From the NCBI GenBank assembly GCA_029204225.1, contig CM055103.1:39228095-39292094 (forward strand): a stretch of DNA of 64,000 bases, given 5' to 3'. Positions 32,400-45,039 of the stretch are shown here, one piece after another; position 1 is the first letter of the stretch; every line of letters starts with the position of its first letter. The translations under genes and the position numbers were made by a program. The stretch is from Diphasiastrum complanatum. Lineage: Eukaryota; Streptophyta; Lycopodiopsida; Lycopodiales; Lycopodiaceae. Below the pieces are notes generated by a model. It had not been told where the DNA came from and searched no databases. It was given only the letters and a program-made list of their open reading frames with translations.

Positions 32400-33831
32400 G
32401 GATTTAGTTCATGCCACATGGGCCTATTCAAGCTGGAGTGTGTGCGACGTGGGGGCCAAGGAATTCCGCCTGAGCCAGAGGAAGCGCTTCCAGAAGCCTG
32501 GCCCCTTTCCTTCGGGCTTCGCGAAACGGCTTCCAGAGACTGGCCGCGAATGAGGCCATTTGACTGGCCGCACGAGGTGGCGCCACCCTCTGCCTTTTCT
32601 GACCGAATCCCTCCCTTTTTCTTTTTCTTCTCCCTTTGTTTTTCTTGCCCGTCATCTTCTTCGCTTCTCGGCCTTCACCAGGGGGGTGGCCTTCAGCAAG
32701 GGGGGCCACGTTGCGAACACGATATGGCCTTCGGTTGCAGTTGCCTTTCTGTGTCTTTTTTGCAGAGAACTGTTCTTTGCTGTAGCAGATATGGAGGAGC
32801 AGAGCCAGGTCTGACCTCGAAGGAGGATAGGAAGGTGGAAGGTCTTGCATAACACGGCTCCAGTGGCAGCAGCAGGGTCTGGTCTGCGTTGGGCGAGGGA
32901 ATTGTTCAACCTTTGCTCTCTACAGTAGCAGGAAAACAAGTGCTCAGTCTCTGTTCTCTGGATCTTGACACAGAGCATCTGTTGGTAGATTTCTGGGATC
33001 AGTGCTCTGATGCTTTAAGGATGGAGCTTTGTTTCTTTCTGATCTTTGTTAAGAGACTTCAAATTTGTCCTGGGCAATGGTGTGGGTTTTTGCTGGACTT
33101 TGAGTGTGGTTGTGAATGCAGTAAGGAGTTTTGAGGGTTCGTCTTCCCTTGGTCTGTGAGAGTGTGTCTGTCATAAATTAGTTTCCATTTTCCTATAAGG
33201 ATCACCCGAAAGGATTCAGGATTCTTTGTTTCTGATCCCATCCTCTTCATTGTCAATAACCGCTCTTTGAATTTTCTGCTGGAAGCTTTCGGTTTTGTTT
33301 TCAAACCGTTCCTGCAACAGAAGATCTTAAAGATGCTCTTGAGTTTGGTTGTAAATGGGTTCAGGATTTTGAAAGGTTCGTCTTCGATATGGACTGTGAC
33401 AGTCTGTTCATAGAAAAATACTTTTCTATCCTTGTATAAGAATTATCCGAAGGTTCTGACACCATCCTCTCCATTGTCAATAATTGCTCTATAAAGTTTG
33501 TGCTGGAAAGTCTTCGGTTTGTTCGCTTTCCCGCAGCATAAGTTCTCAGAATGCGCATATATCTCTACCTTCGTTACGCTTTATTAGTCCCTCAATAAAT
33601 ATCCGAGGCTGAAGATTTATCGAGCCTTGAAACAAGGTAGCGGCGCCTTATTAGCAGCAAAGGAATCATCACAGCCATAACGAGAAACTGGGCATTCTTG
33701 AGGCGTTTACCATTGCATAGCTTTGGCAAAGCTGCTTGCTTTCTATCAAAAACGTGGGACGGTCAGGTTTGCGAAAAAATTTGATTGAGCTGCGTTTGGA
33801 AACTTCTCCGCATTTCAAATGCTTTTGTACC
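32400..33831 (+). promoter_or_regulatory. upstream region of the flippase gene
   Basis: A GC- and CpG-richer block at about 32440-32900 gives way to a T-rich stretch leading to the start codon. This fits a promoter plus 5' UTR, possibly with an untranslated exon. No TATA box or transcription start can be fixed. Overlapping open frames on both strands (for example 32418-32852) follow from the GC bias and are not called as genes. Confidence 0.4.
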
Positions 33832-36800
33832 ATGTCTGCTAGTAGGCCTCTTCTTGCAGAATCTTCGATTTCAAGTATTTCCTCAACTAATCTAGATTTC
33901 TATGGCGCCCACAATATTGTAGAGAAGCCGGTTCCTCTCGCAAGATCGAGAAATTACGACTCTCAATCTTTGGTTCTTCCAAACAATTCAGAGCAATTTC
34001 GTTCAAGGGTGAGCGAACCAAGGGAGTTAGAAGAACTTGCTGTTAATCGCTCTACATCAGAGCGTTTTGTGCCCTTACCTTCACCTCGTCTGTTTCATTC
34101 TAGATCCGAACGTTCCCAGCTGCCTGCACAACCAGCAGGTTTGACACACTCTGGATGGCAGCATAATGGATCGCCATCACAGTCGATTTCTGCAAGATCT
34201 CAGTCTCCAGTTCCGATAGACATTAATACCATTTCTGCGAAGAATCTTGAAGCAAATGCATCCACGCCATCGCTTGAGAGTTTTCATCGGTCTGAATTAA
34301 GATTCTCAACCAGAAGTTCACGCTTTTTGCGAGATCACTCAGTCCATTCTTCAAGTGGAGCCGTGTCTCCCAGGCATCCCTCCTCAGCAGCCTTTGATGG
34401 GCCACTTTCACTATCACGGAAAAGTAGTCGTAGAGAGACTCTCAATCAGAGAGTAGTTTACATCAACGATGCAGCACATTCAAATGAGAAATTTGATCTT
34501 GCAGGCAATAAGATCCGCTCCAGCAAATATACGTGGTATTCTTTTCTGCCACGAAACCTCTTTGAGCAGTTTCACAGGCTCGCGTATGTCTACTTTCTAG
34601 TCATCGTCATTCTGAATCAGATTCCTCCGCTTGCTGTCTTCGGTAGAACTGCTTCTCTTTTCCCTCTACTGTTTGTTCTAATCCTTACAGCAATCAAGGA
34701 TGGCTATGAAGACTGGGGCCGCCATCGCTCTGACAGCGAAGAGAACAACAGGACGGCATTGGTGCTTGAAGGAGGTGCGTATACACCAAAGAAGTGGAAA
34801 AAAATCCGAGTGGGGGAAATGTTAAAGGTTCATGCCAATGAGACAGTCCCTTGTGATATGGTGCTCCTTGCCACTAGCGATCCTAGCGGAGTGGCTTATA
34901 TACAAACCATCAATCTAGACGGAGAGTCCAATCTCAAGACCAGATATGCCCATCAATCAACCATGAAGAAGCATCCGGAGCATGGCCCTATCAGTGGAAC
35001 CTTGATATGCGAGCGCCCTAACAGAAACATATATGAGTTTTCTGCCTACATGAATCTGGATGATGATCAACTTTCTTTAGGACCTACCAACATAATCCTA
35101 AGAGGATGTGTGCTGAAGAACACATCCTGGGTAATAGGAGTGGTGATTTATGCAGGACAAGAGACAAAGGCAATGCTCAACAGTTCTGGTGCACAGTCAA
35201 AGAGGAGCAGATTAGAGCAACAAATGAATCGGGAAACACTCTGGCTTTCCTTCTTTTTGTTGGTGATTTGTTTGATTGGTGGAATAGGGATGGGATTCTG
35301 GGTTAGCGGCCATGATAGTCAGCTGAATTCTTTGCCATATTATCGTAGTAGAGACACAGAAGGAGAATATTATAATTATCATCATCCTGTCGTAGAGGGC
35401 ATCATTGGTTTCTTGAGCTGCATAATTGTTTTTCAAATCATGATCCCCATTTCCCTTTACATCTCAATGGAGTTTGTTCGCCTAGGCCAATCATTCTTCA
35501 TGATAAGGGATGTGGAAATGTTTCATACTGAATCCAACTCACCTTTTCAGTGTCGTGCGCTGAATATCAATGAGGACTTGGGGCAGGTAGGTTACGTGTT
35601 TTCGGATAAAACTGGAACTTTGACTCAAAACAAGATGCAGTTCCATTCTGCCAGCATCGACGGAACTGATTATAATAATGCAAAATTGACAGTTGAGCCA
35701 ATGGGAAAGATTGAAGGAGAGGGTGAAGTAGAGAACATTGAAATTGTGAAAGGTACTTCCTCCTCACTTTGTTTACATGGTTGTAAGTCTTATGTATCAC
35801 ATTCAGATAGGAAACTTTTGGAGTGTCAGAAGAGCAGTTTGTGATCCATTATTGTCCAACCATTATGAAGATTTGTAAAAAGTTTTCCTTAAATTTTCCG
35901 AGGATAAAGTGCATGGAGGTGTTAGATTTTAGGTCTACATCTGTGATGGTAGGGTATAGCTTTGAGTTAGTATAGTATCTCATCTGCAAGAAATTTCTGC
36001 TGCATTACTTTTGTACACTATGTTTTCGATTGAAATTTTGCCATTTGCTCCTAAATAATGATGGCCTCACGAAAACCTTCTCTCATGAGACTGTTCATCC
36101 AAGTTAAAATACTATCATACTATGATAGAACAAGCAAGCGCATGCACAGTGTTTTCTCACGAGTATCTAGCGTTAAGGTTTTCAAACATAGGAATGTGAG
36201 AGATTAGTTCATTTTTGTGTTTCATGACAATGCAAAGTAGCACAGTCGACCTCATTGGAACTGTTTTTTTTGTAGCAACCTCCCTATAAAGTCATCCTTC
36301 TTTTTGCTTCCTTTGATACTCGCATAGTAACTATCACATTTAGGGTCCTACATATACGATCAGCTTTGCATCAGCTATTTGCATTTTGGCTGAACTTGTT
36401 ATCAATCAGCATTTCCCCTTTGTATCACTTATGCAAGAAGCCTCATTATTGAAGGTTCCGTCAATGCAGAGCTTTTGGGGAAGCAACCATTGAGGCCAAA
36501 GGTTGGAGCCAAACTGGATCCAAAGCTAGTTGAATTTCTGCAAGGTTCACGTGACACACAGGAAAGGAAGTCTGTGCATGACTATCTGCTGGTGCTAGCT
36601 GCTTGCAACACAGTTGTGCCTACCAGGGTTGTTATGTCACCGTCAGGTCAACTGGAGATGCAAGTTGCGAGTGCCGGAGAATCTGCACCTGGTTTTATCG
36701 AATATCAGGGAGAATCCCCGGATGAGCAAGCTCTTGTGTCTGCCGCAGCTTCTTATGGCTATACACTCTTAGAACGAACTTCATCTTCAATTGTGATCAG

Positions 36801-38831
36801 CATACTTGGCGATATCCAGAGGTAATAGAACTTCATGGCTAGAATAGTTAAAGAAAGATCTCTTCAATGACATTCTGAATGACTCGGTTCAGAGCTTGGG
36901 TCTGAGTAAATGAGAAGGTTCATTATGGGTCTGTTATAGATTGTCTTGCAACATGATTTTCGGTGAATCTTTCTTAAATACAGTTTGATTTCGATGCTTC
37001 AGTTTGATGATTTTGCAGTTAAGTTCTACCTTAGCATGAGTTTGAGTAAGGCCAAATCATATCAAATTTCAATTTGCAGGTTTGAGGTTTTGGGAGTGCA
37101 TGAGTTCGACAGTGTTCGTAAGCGTATGTCGGTTGTAGTCAAATGCCCTGACAAGAGCATCAAGCTGCTGGTAAAAGGTGCAGACACATCTATGCTTGAT
37201 ATTGTGGCCCAATCGAATGTGGGTTTCTTTAATTCATCAGTGATTGGTGGTGATATTTCTCTGGAGGAGAAACATCGTGCTGAAGTGTACTTTGCGACAA
37301 TCAAGCACTTAGATCAGTATGCAAAGGACGGTTTGAGGACTCTTGTAGTGGGTGCCAGAACTTTAGGACAGGAAGAGATTGAAATCTGGCGTCAGCAGTA
37401 TCTTAAAGCCAGTATTGCACTTGAAGAACGGCAGGAGTTGATACAAACTGCTGCAAGTCTTGTGGAGAATAACTTGACTCTCCTTGGAGCATCTGGGATC
37501 GAGGATAAATTGCAAGCTGGCGTCCCAGAAACAATTTCATCGTTAAGAGAAGCTGGCATCAAAGTTTGGGTTTTGACTGGGGACAAACAAGAAACTGCCA
37601 TTTCAATTGGATTTTCTTGCCTTCTTCTTACAAACGATATGGAGCTTGTAATTATCAATGAAAATTCAAAGGAAAGCTGCAAGGAAGCAATTGTGAGTGC
37701 AAAGGCAAAGTATGGAATCTTGTCGCCACAGAGGAGGAGGAAATTCTTGTGGAGGCAGAGCAGCGTAAGTGTTGTCAATGGCCCCAAAATTGTATCAAGA
37801 TCGACTACCAGTGATCCGTCTGCAAATCAGTCAAACATAGAGCTAATGGGAGCAACAAAGCAATATGCAGGTGAGCCCTTGGCTCTTGTAATTGACGGCA
37901 ACAGCCTTGTACACGCCCTTGCAGATGATCTTGAACAGGAGGTACGCTGGTCCTCGTTGGCCCTTTGTAGAAACTTTAGACTCTAGACCATAAACATATA
38001 TTCCATTGGTCAGAATTTCTTCGTTCTCATTTATTGCTGTCCTTCATCTATACTGAAAGTTGTTACATATTGCGACCAATCTAAAAAAGTCAAAACTTGC
38101 AGCACGTATGCCTGATATTTGAGAAATTGATGTTTTGCAGCTGTTTGAACTGGCTACAGCTTGTAAGGTTGTGGTTTGCTGTCGAGTTGCTCCATATCAA
38201 AAAGCTGGAATAGTTTCTCTTGTCAAAAGAAGAACTGATGAGATGACATTGGCTATTGGTGATGGTATGTAGTCTTTCTAATATTCTAACAGTATTGTTT
38301 TCCTCGGATATATTTAGCTTAGTATTTGCACCATGAACAAGTCATCATATATATCATATTTATGGAGTCATTTCAAGATGTCAATTTCACCTGACAGTAA
38401 ATAAGTCTTGTCATTTCAAGGTGATATCTGACAGTAGGCCTTCAGTAGAATATCATAGCACTGCATAATAGAACCTGAATTCAGCAAGAACTCGATATCT
38501 TCTTTGGTTTCTTGTGTTCCTCTGAACAAAGGATTTTTGATTGACACAAGAATGGTGATCACCTGTGCTTGCAGGAGCCAATGATGTTGCCATGATTCAG
38601 ATGGCAGATGTCGGAGTCGGTATAAGTGGGCAAGAAGGTCGTCAAGCTGTTATGGCATCTGACTTTGCAATAGGGCAATTTAGATTCCTGAATCGACTTT
38701 TACTGATCCATGGTCACTGGAATTATCAAAGGCTGGCCTACATGGTGCTGTATAATTTTTACCGCAATGCAGTGTTTGTAATGATGCTGTTTTGGTGAGT
38801 AACTTAGCTTTGCTATCTTTTTCTATAAAAC

Positions 38832-38892
<61 letters not shown>

Positions 38893-39855
38893 CCCTCTTT
38901 GTTTTCTTTCAGTTGATAATTTGAAATGTTGAGTATCTAGACATAACAAAGTCCATTTGATTCAGGTATATACTGTACACAGCTTTCTCACCAGAGTCAG
39001 CCCTCTATGATTGGAGCCTTGTGTTCTATTCTTTAATCTATACTTCAGTTCCAACTATTGCTGTTGGCATAATGGACAAAGATCTCAACCCACAGACGTT
39101 ACTAAGAATTCCCGCTCTTTATGGCTCTGGGCAAAGGAATGAAGGCTACAATCAACGTCTTTTTTGGTTTACGATGCTGGATACTTTATGGCAAAGTCTG
39201 GTTCTGTTTTATGTCCCCTTTTTTACCTACCGAGAAAGTACTGTGGACATGTATAGCCTTGGAAGCTTGTGGTCAATTGCAGTAGTCATATTAGTCAATC
39301 TTCACTTAGCTATGGATGTCAAAAGCTGGACATGGATTACTCATGCTGCAATATGGGGTTCTATTCTTGTTACATACGCGTGCCTCTTCATTTTGGATTC
39401 AATAGCATCCACAGATTTTCTGCCACATTACTGGTATGTCGTTTGATCCAAAAGTTCATGGCGGTTTTGAGGATCTGATCATGTGTGATATTTTCTTCAG
39501 AAAGTGATTAAAACTTGCAAACTTATGCCTATTTATTTGCTGCATGATCCTTGGAACTTCAAGTGCAGTTTTAGTGGTCTACTGGCATAGTTCATACTTG
39601 ATTTGGGCTGTATGCTTTTTCCTAACCTATGCCTGGTATTGCAGGGTTATGTATCATATCGTTGGATCAGGAAGCTATTGGCTGGACAAGATTTTGATAG
39701 TAGCGATAGCTCTTTTACCTCGCTTCTGCATTGGGTTGATAAGGCAACGCATTTCGCCTACAGATATTCAGATTGCTAGAGAAGCTGAGATCTTACGGGG
39801 AACAACCCGTGATCCTCATTCCTCTATGGAACTGCATAATATCAGCCATGCCTGA
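33832..39855 (+). CDS. ALA1: P4-type ATPase, phospholipid flippase (ALA1 type), complete
   Basis: Seven exons join in frame: 33832..35752, 36470..36821, 37080..37941, 38141..38264, 38575..38794, 38966..39433, 39645..39855, giving 1385 residues. All introns are GT..AG. It moves aminophospholipids to the cytosolic leaflet using ATP, usually with an ALIS/CDC50 subunit. Visible motifs are YIND near 210, [11 protein letters not shown]1 from about 250, DGES at 363-366 (actuator), PISL at 539-542 in M4, the phosphorylated Asp592 in [15 protein letters not shown] (nucleotide domain), KGAD, TGDKQET with Asp926, GDGAND from Asp1086, then six C-terminal membrane segments ending LLPRF. The start is the first in-frame ATG (ACCATGTCT context); reading further upstream would need a non-ATG start. 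The roughly 200-residue Ser/Arg-rich N-terminus is longer than in Arabidopsis ALA1, and the loop after TGDKQET is also longer. No lesions are seen. Confidence 0.93.
38835..38890. repeat. (TC)n microsatellite in flippase intron 5
   Basis: A 56-bp CT run about 75 bp upstream of the exon 6 acceptor (38964-38965). It could act as an extended pyrimidine tract. Confidence 0.95.
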
Positions 39856-40215
39856 CACCATACTGCATCACATGGCATTTTGCTCACTGCAAAACCCTCC
39901 AGCCTGCTCATAAAGTCGTGAGAACGGCTAATGGGGGGTTGATTCTTATTAAAGCCCCTTCTAATGGGAAACCCATTTCCTCTAACCAATCAAATTTAGT
40001 GAGATTTCTCAAGGGTATGCACATTGCATGCACCTCAAGCGGATAGCTCGTGTACAGTGGAAGGCAGCAAGAATTCATGGACTTCACCGTTCAACTAAAG
40101 CTGTGTATAAAAAACAAGAGAAAAGAAAGCTTTTCTGAACTGCTGCTGGATGAAACATGTTGAAGATGCACAATTCTGTATTTTCCATGGTAATAAAGTT
40201 CGACTCCCGCTGTGG
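39856..40215 (+). terminator. 3' UTR of the flippase gene with AATAAA
   Basis: AATAAA at 40192-40197 lies about 340 bp after the stop codon and is the first canonical polyadenylation signal there. The exact cleavage site cannot be seen. Confidence 0.5.
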
Positions 40216-40739
40216 GATTTTCCTGGTGTTTAGTGCCTCTTCTCATTCTGGATGATTGCAACTGGAAATGTTGTCAGACCTGCCACTGTTTTTTTGACCT
40301 CCCTGGTTATTGGATATGAGAAATGAGAATTCATAAGTGGATCATGTACCCGGTATCAGTCATACATAGGTGGGCTACTCTAGCAGCCCGAGCCGCTGGA
40401 GCAACGAGGGTGATTACAGCAAGTAGCCCACCAGTGGATGACTATATCAAAAACTTTAAAAGCCTTGTTATGGCTAAGAATTTGCCTGTTCTTAACGAAC
40501 CGGATGATGTCATCTATCACTCCTCACAAGTGCTACATAAATGAGAAACCCCAAACCATCACATTGCAATGAAAGTTTTTCAATAAGAAGAATAACCTTG
40601 CTTTTATTAATGAAGGATATGGAAAAACTCATCAATGCACAAAAAGATGAAAGTATATAGAATGATAATGTCAAACCACAAAGAAAATTAAGTTGAAAAG
40701 CTTACTAAAACTTAAAATATTAAATTAATTACTCAAAAC
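40216..40739. other. gene-free stretch
   Basis: A 73-codon open frame (40323-40544, plus) has no recognisable domain. Nothing else was seen. Confidence 0.35.
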
Positions 40740-41470
40740 TAAATGCTTGATGTAAATCACTAACTAGAATAGTGTCATTAATAGGTAGTGCAAGAAGCTT
40801 TAAAGCATCCTCTCTTGCAAATTGAGCTCGTTAAAGAATTGAAACTGTATGTGAATGTTGCAATGCATTAGAAATATGTATGGTGATGTAACACTTTGTC
40901 CTTGGCGTTTCACCACAAGCTCCGCACATAATGACAAAAAATCGTTAAATTTCTTGTGAAGACATCCATATGTTTCCAAAGCAAAGGGAATGACGTGAGA
41001 TGCAGCTTGTGTGGTGGAAGAACGACCAAGGTCCTAACGAGAGGGATCAACAATAACATCTCCAAGAGTGCAAATTCCCTCACGCGAGAGAATAGGGTCA
41101 ACATGATGGTTGCGAAGAAGGCCTAGTAAAATGCATGTTTGCTCTCGAACAACGTGAAAACCACTATTTTGAGCAATAGCAGCAAGACCACGAATGAAAT
41201 CATGTGACACTATACGATCTCCACCTGAGGGGCACCACATAAGATGAGTACCCAAGGAATCACAAGAACACTTTGAGAGACCTATTTACATTGGATGTGG
41301 AAGTTCCAATCTGGTAGTGCAGAGGCAACAAGAGCCCAACTTCCTGGAAAAGCAGTTGGTGTAGTGCAAGCAGTCCATACTAGTCCAACACCACCCGATG
41401 AAGCAAGAAGAAAAATTTGTCGCTTAGAAAATTGACCTTCACAAGTGTCAAAGGTGCCTAGCCGCAAAAG
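40740..41470 (-). pseudogene. retroelement reverse-transcriptase C-terminal fragment, minus strand
   Basis: Read on the minus strand: GSWALVASALPDW (near 41320), GTHLMWCPSGGDRIVSHDFIRGLAAIA, FHVVREQ (41255-41150), DPILSREGICTLGDVIVDPSR, then in another frame HVIPFALETYGCLHKKFNDFL (near 41000-40930) and QRAQFAREDAL (near 40820). It is the same family tail as the plus-strand fragment at 17880-18430, but it retains more of the C-terminal end and less of the N-terminal end. Several frame changes show it is dead. Confidence 0.5.
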
Positions 41471-43278
41471 TCGACCATATATGCCTAGTAAAGTATCATC
41501 AAAATCTCAAAGTAATCATATTACGTCAGGTGAAGGAGAAACACAACGTGACTGACATAACCTTGCTTTTCTTTCTCATGTATGTCCTCATTGTATAGTG
41601 AATTGAGTCCCACTCTTGACCTCAAGGAGAGGAAAAAGATGCCCTTACCAACTCACCACCTAGTAGAGGACCTAATAGACATACTTGGTCTTTTGTTGTT
41701 ACAGATGATTGACTTGTCTTTGTGGGTTTTCTATAAGGTTAGTTCCCCAAATTTATGCCAGTATTTGGGCAAACAACTAAATTGATCACTGTATTAAGCC
41801 TCAAGATTTTGCGTTCAAGTGGTCAAATGGTGATTGATTCTTTGACAAACCAGAAAGCATACCTATTGATTTTATCACTGCTTGTCTCATTGCAAAGGAA
41901 AGAATATTTTTTCAAGTAGTCAATAAGTTGCAAATGGTGTATGTGGCCTATTATCAGAAGACTGATAACAATGTGTGGTCTAGCAAATTGACAAAGCTTT
42001 TACCTTTGTAAATCGATGTGATAAATCTCTAAATTAGGAAGATCTTGACTTTTGTTCTTGTATAGGCAAGGGCCATATAAAAACACATCAAGGCTTAATA
42101 GCCAATTCTTATTTCATGTTCTTCAAAGCCTTAGTTTACAAGTGTTGTCTTTGGAGTAGAGGAATACTAACATTCACTTAGCTTGGTCTAGTTGCTAAAA
42201 AATTTGCCTATGTTTGTGAAGGATGTATCCTTGAGGATTCTAACTAGATTAATGAGTTGATTAATGTTGATCGAGAAATAGATGCACCTTATGACAAAGT
42301 TATAACCTATGACATCTTTGATATTACTTTGGTTAAAGGTGGGCCATTGTAGCTTGGTTGTAGTTGCCTACATGCTCTCCATGATGATGTCAATGTCAAG
42401 TAGATTGGTGAAACTAGCATTGACAAAATCTCATCTCTATGTTTGTAGATGGATCTCAAAGATGAAAGTAGCCCTATTGGTCTTGGTAGCAGGCCAAGAC
42501 TTTTGTCACAACAACACAAGGTGGAAGCTTGATGTTAGGCCCAATGCTATATAAACCTTCTTGGAGATACCTTTAAAATCTCACTTTTTATTAAAGGATG
42601 CCAATTTCTAAAAATTGCCACTTTTAAATTCCTACTACTCATGGCTCTTGTCATTAGAATTCTTGCAATAAGAAAGTACGTGATTGAATATTGTATACGA
42701 AATTTTACAGATTAAATTAAACTACTTTGGTTATGAATCTACTAGGGCCTTGCCTATTTGTTCTATGAGAAATTGATTGCTTTGGTGTGGTTTTTCATAG
42801 AATCTATCATATAATAAGCAGACGTTCATGTACAAAGTGGTCTTTAATCTCTATGTGCTTAGAGTAAAAATTTGTTTGAAACAGGATCATAGATCATGCA
42901 ACACAGTAACATACAGAACGCATTGTCCATGATAAGCTCTCATAGCAACTGTATTAAACATAAAAAACTAAGTACATTGTACATATAGCTTTCTTTATGG
43001 CAACCCATGCATGGCCCAAGTTGACGTTGACTTGCCTCGTGCCTCGTCGACTTGCCTCGTGGCGAGGCCAACTGGTCCTAATCCACCGATTGGACCCATA
43101 ATACAGTAACACATTAGTTCTACTTTTATTCTAAATCTCTCCCTAAAAGTAGAATCTACTTTTTACACTCATATACATAGCATCAAAGGTTAACAAACTT
43201 TAAGTACAGAAAGTTTTGATCTAAACTTATCAAATTTCTAGTGAAAATGTCAACTAGTTGCTCATATGTACTACAATG
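41471..43278. other. gene-free stretch
   Basis: Short open frames at 41582-41785 and 42309-42554 match nothing I know. The last few hundred bases may be older element debris. Confidence 0.35.
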
Positions 43279-44068
43279 TGTTAGATTTCTTATGCTCAGC
43301 CTTAACAAATCGTTCAAGTAATGGGCATCTTGAAAACAGTTGAAGGCCGACAACATATTTCGGACCTTCGCATTTTTCCAAAAACTTCGTTTTTCACCTT
43401 CGTCTTTTTTTTTTTTTTCGCATTTTTGCACTTTCGGGAAAAAGCGACACTGTCGGGTTTTTGCAATTTTTGCACCTTCGGGAAAAATGCGACACTGTGA
43501 CCAAAATTCATTTTAAAGGCACTGTCGGGTTTTTCACATTTCTCTGCCTTCACTTTAAAGGCACCTTAGGGATTTTTGCACCTTCGGGAATTACATGCTT
43601 TCTCTGTTCAAGGGCACCTTCACGTTTTTTGGGACCGACGTCGCCAACTTATCATCAACCCTAAAAATAGCTGGACCGCTAAATATCCCAACGACGGTTA
43701 CCAACTTTGTACATATGCTAAGACTGGTGTAAATAGCATTCAATGCTTGTAAGATATTTTTGAAGACACTTGTAAATATATACTACTAGCTGAATCAAGC
43801 AATGTAAGTGTTGTTTTAACATTATAATTAAAGGTGCTTTTATAGCCAGTGTTATCACGCTCAACAAGTTGAAGTTATCACTTCAAGCCATTGTACTCGC
43901 TGTTAATATTAATCAAAGTGCAATTTTTGTCTCACTATTGTATTATTCATTTGCGCAATTTTATATGAATAATTCATCTTGAATATTTTTGCGGCTAACT
44001 GTTGCGTTTCCGTTCCTACATGCCTACGCTCAAGCTTCCGCTGCCAGTCATCGCCACGTTTAACGACA
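43279..44068 (+). mobile_element. 5' LTR of copia family A, copy 2
   Basis: It starts TGTTAGATTTC and ends CGACA. It is 790 bp long and aligns with 22870-23682. The following primer-binding site (TGGTATCATAGT at 44069-44080) has two changes from the family sequence. Confidence 0.8.
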
Positions 44069-44211
44069 TGGTATCATAGTGAGCATTCCAGTAATTTGCA
44101 TTTCTACTACGAATTATCAGTCTTGTTTCTACCAAGACATTTCTCTAGCAAACGCGCAACCAACAATATTCCGACAATTATTGTTTCTACCAACGATCTC
44201 ATTCAACCATA

Positions 44212-45038
44212 ATGGATCCATCATCTAGTTCATCTCTCATTGACAAACTCGATGGAGATAACTACCATCCCTGGAAATTCAAGATGAAGGTTATACTACT
44301 AGCCAAAGAACTGTGGGACATCGTTGATGGCACAAAGCTCAAACCAGAAGCTGATGCAGCCAGCATCACCAAGTGGAGACTGAGAAATGACAAAGCATTC
44401 TTCATGATCACCCTCAACATCAAGGATACTCAGATCAGCCACATACGTGCTGCTCAGACTGCTAAGAATGCATGGGACATCTTAGCAACTCTCTACGATA
44501 TCAAGGATATTGCTTCTAAGTTACACTTGAGGAAGAAATTCTTCACCCTGAGAATGTCTGACGCAAAAAGTGTTTTGAGTCATCTCAACACATTCAAAAA
44601 TCCTATAGATGGCTCAGTCATAGAAGATTTCGATGCACTCATGACTCTATTATCGAGTCTACCTGAAGCCTACGAAAATTGGGTAATGGCAATTTCTACC
44701 TAGGAGCACATCGCTCTACCAAGAGTAATATCACTGCTTCTACAAGAGGAGATCAGAAGATCAACATACTCCTCAGACTCAGGATTAAGTTTAGATCCAA
44801 GAGATCTACAAAGTCAGGCTATACTGACAAGAAGAGCAACATGCAATCTGGACCAAATTTTGGTTCAAGATCGAATTCAAGTTCCTCATCATTCCAACTA
44901 GTGCAAAAACTATTCTGCAGATACTGTAAGACGACTGGCCATGAAATCAAGGACTGCCAAACTGTGAAGTACAACAACAAAAAGAAGAAGCAGTTCCAAC
45001 AACAAGCATATAGTACTTCTACTAGTCAATCGATCTAG
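44212..45038 (+). pseudogene. copia family A gag, copy 2
   Basis: ATG at 44212 opens MDPSSSSSLIDKLDGDNYHPWKFKMK. The frame runs to a TAG at 44701, where copy 1 has CAG. Relative to copy 1 there is a 15-bp in-frame deletion before DGSVIEDFDAL. A later frame (from about 44780) carries an intact CCHC knuckle, CRYCKTTGHEIKDC. The element ends near 45040, where a minus-strand element begins tail to tail, so protease and pol are absent. Confidence 0.85.
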
Positions 45039-45039
45039 C

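Noticed and set aside
32418-32852. Overlapping open frames on both strands in the GC-rich block
   Set aside because: Open frames on both strands are expected in GC-rich DNA. No domain was found, and the position suggests a promoter or 5' UTR.
33736-33831. Longer N-terminus of the flippase beginning at 33736
   Set aside because: The codon there is TTG, not ATG. The first in-frame ATG is at 33832 and has a good context.
39544-39644. Extending the last flippase exon upstream to 39544
   Set aside because: The frame is open, but using the acceptor at 39643-39644 restores the Trp codon and matches the family spacing YW...LLPRF. The upstream part would insert about 25 extra residues.
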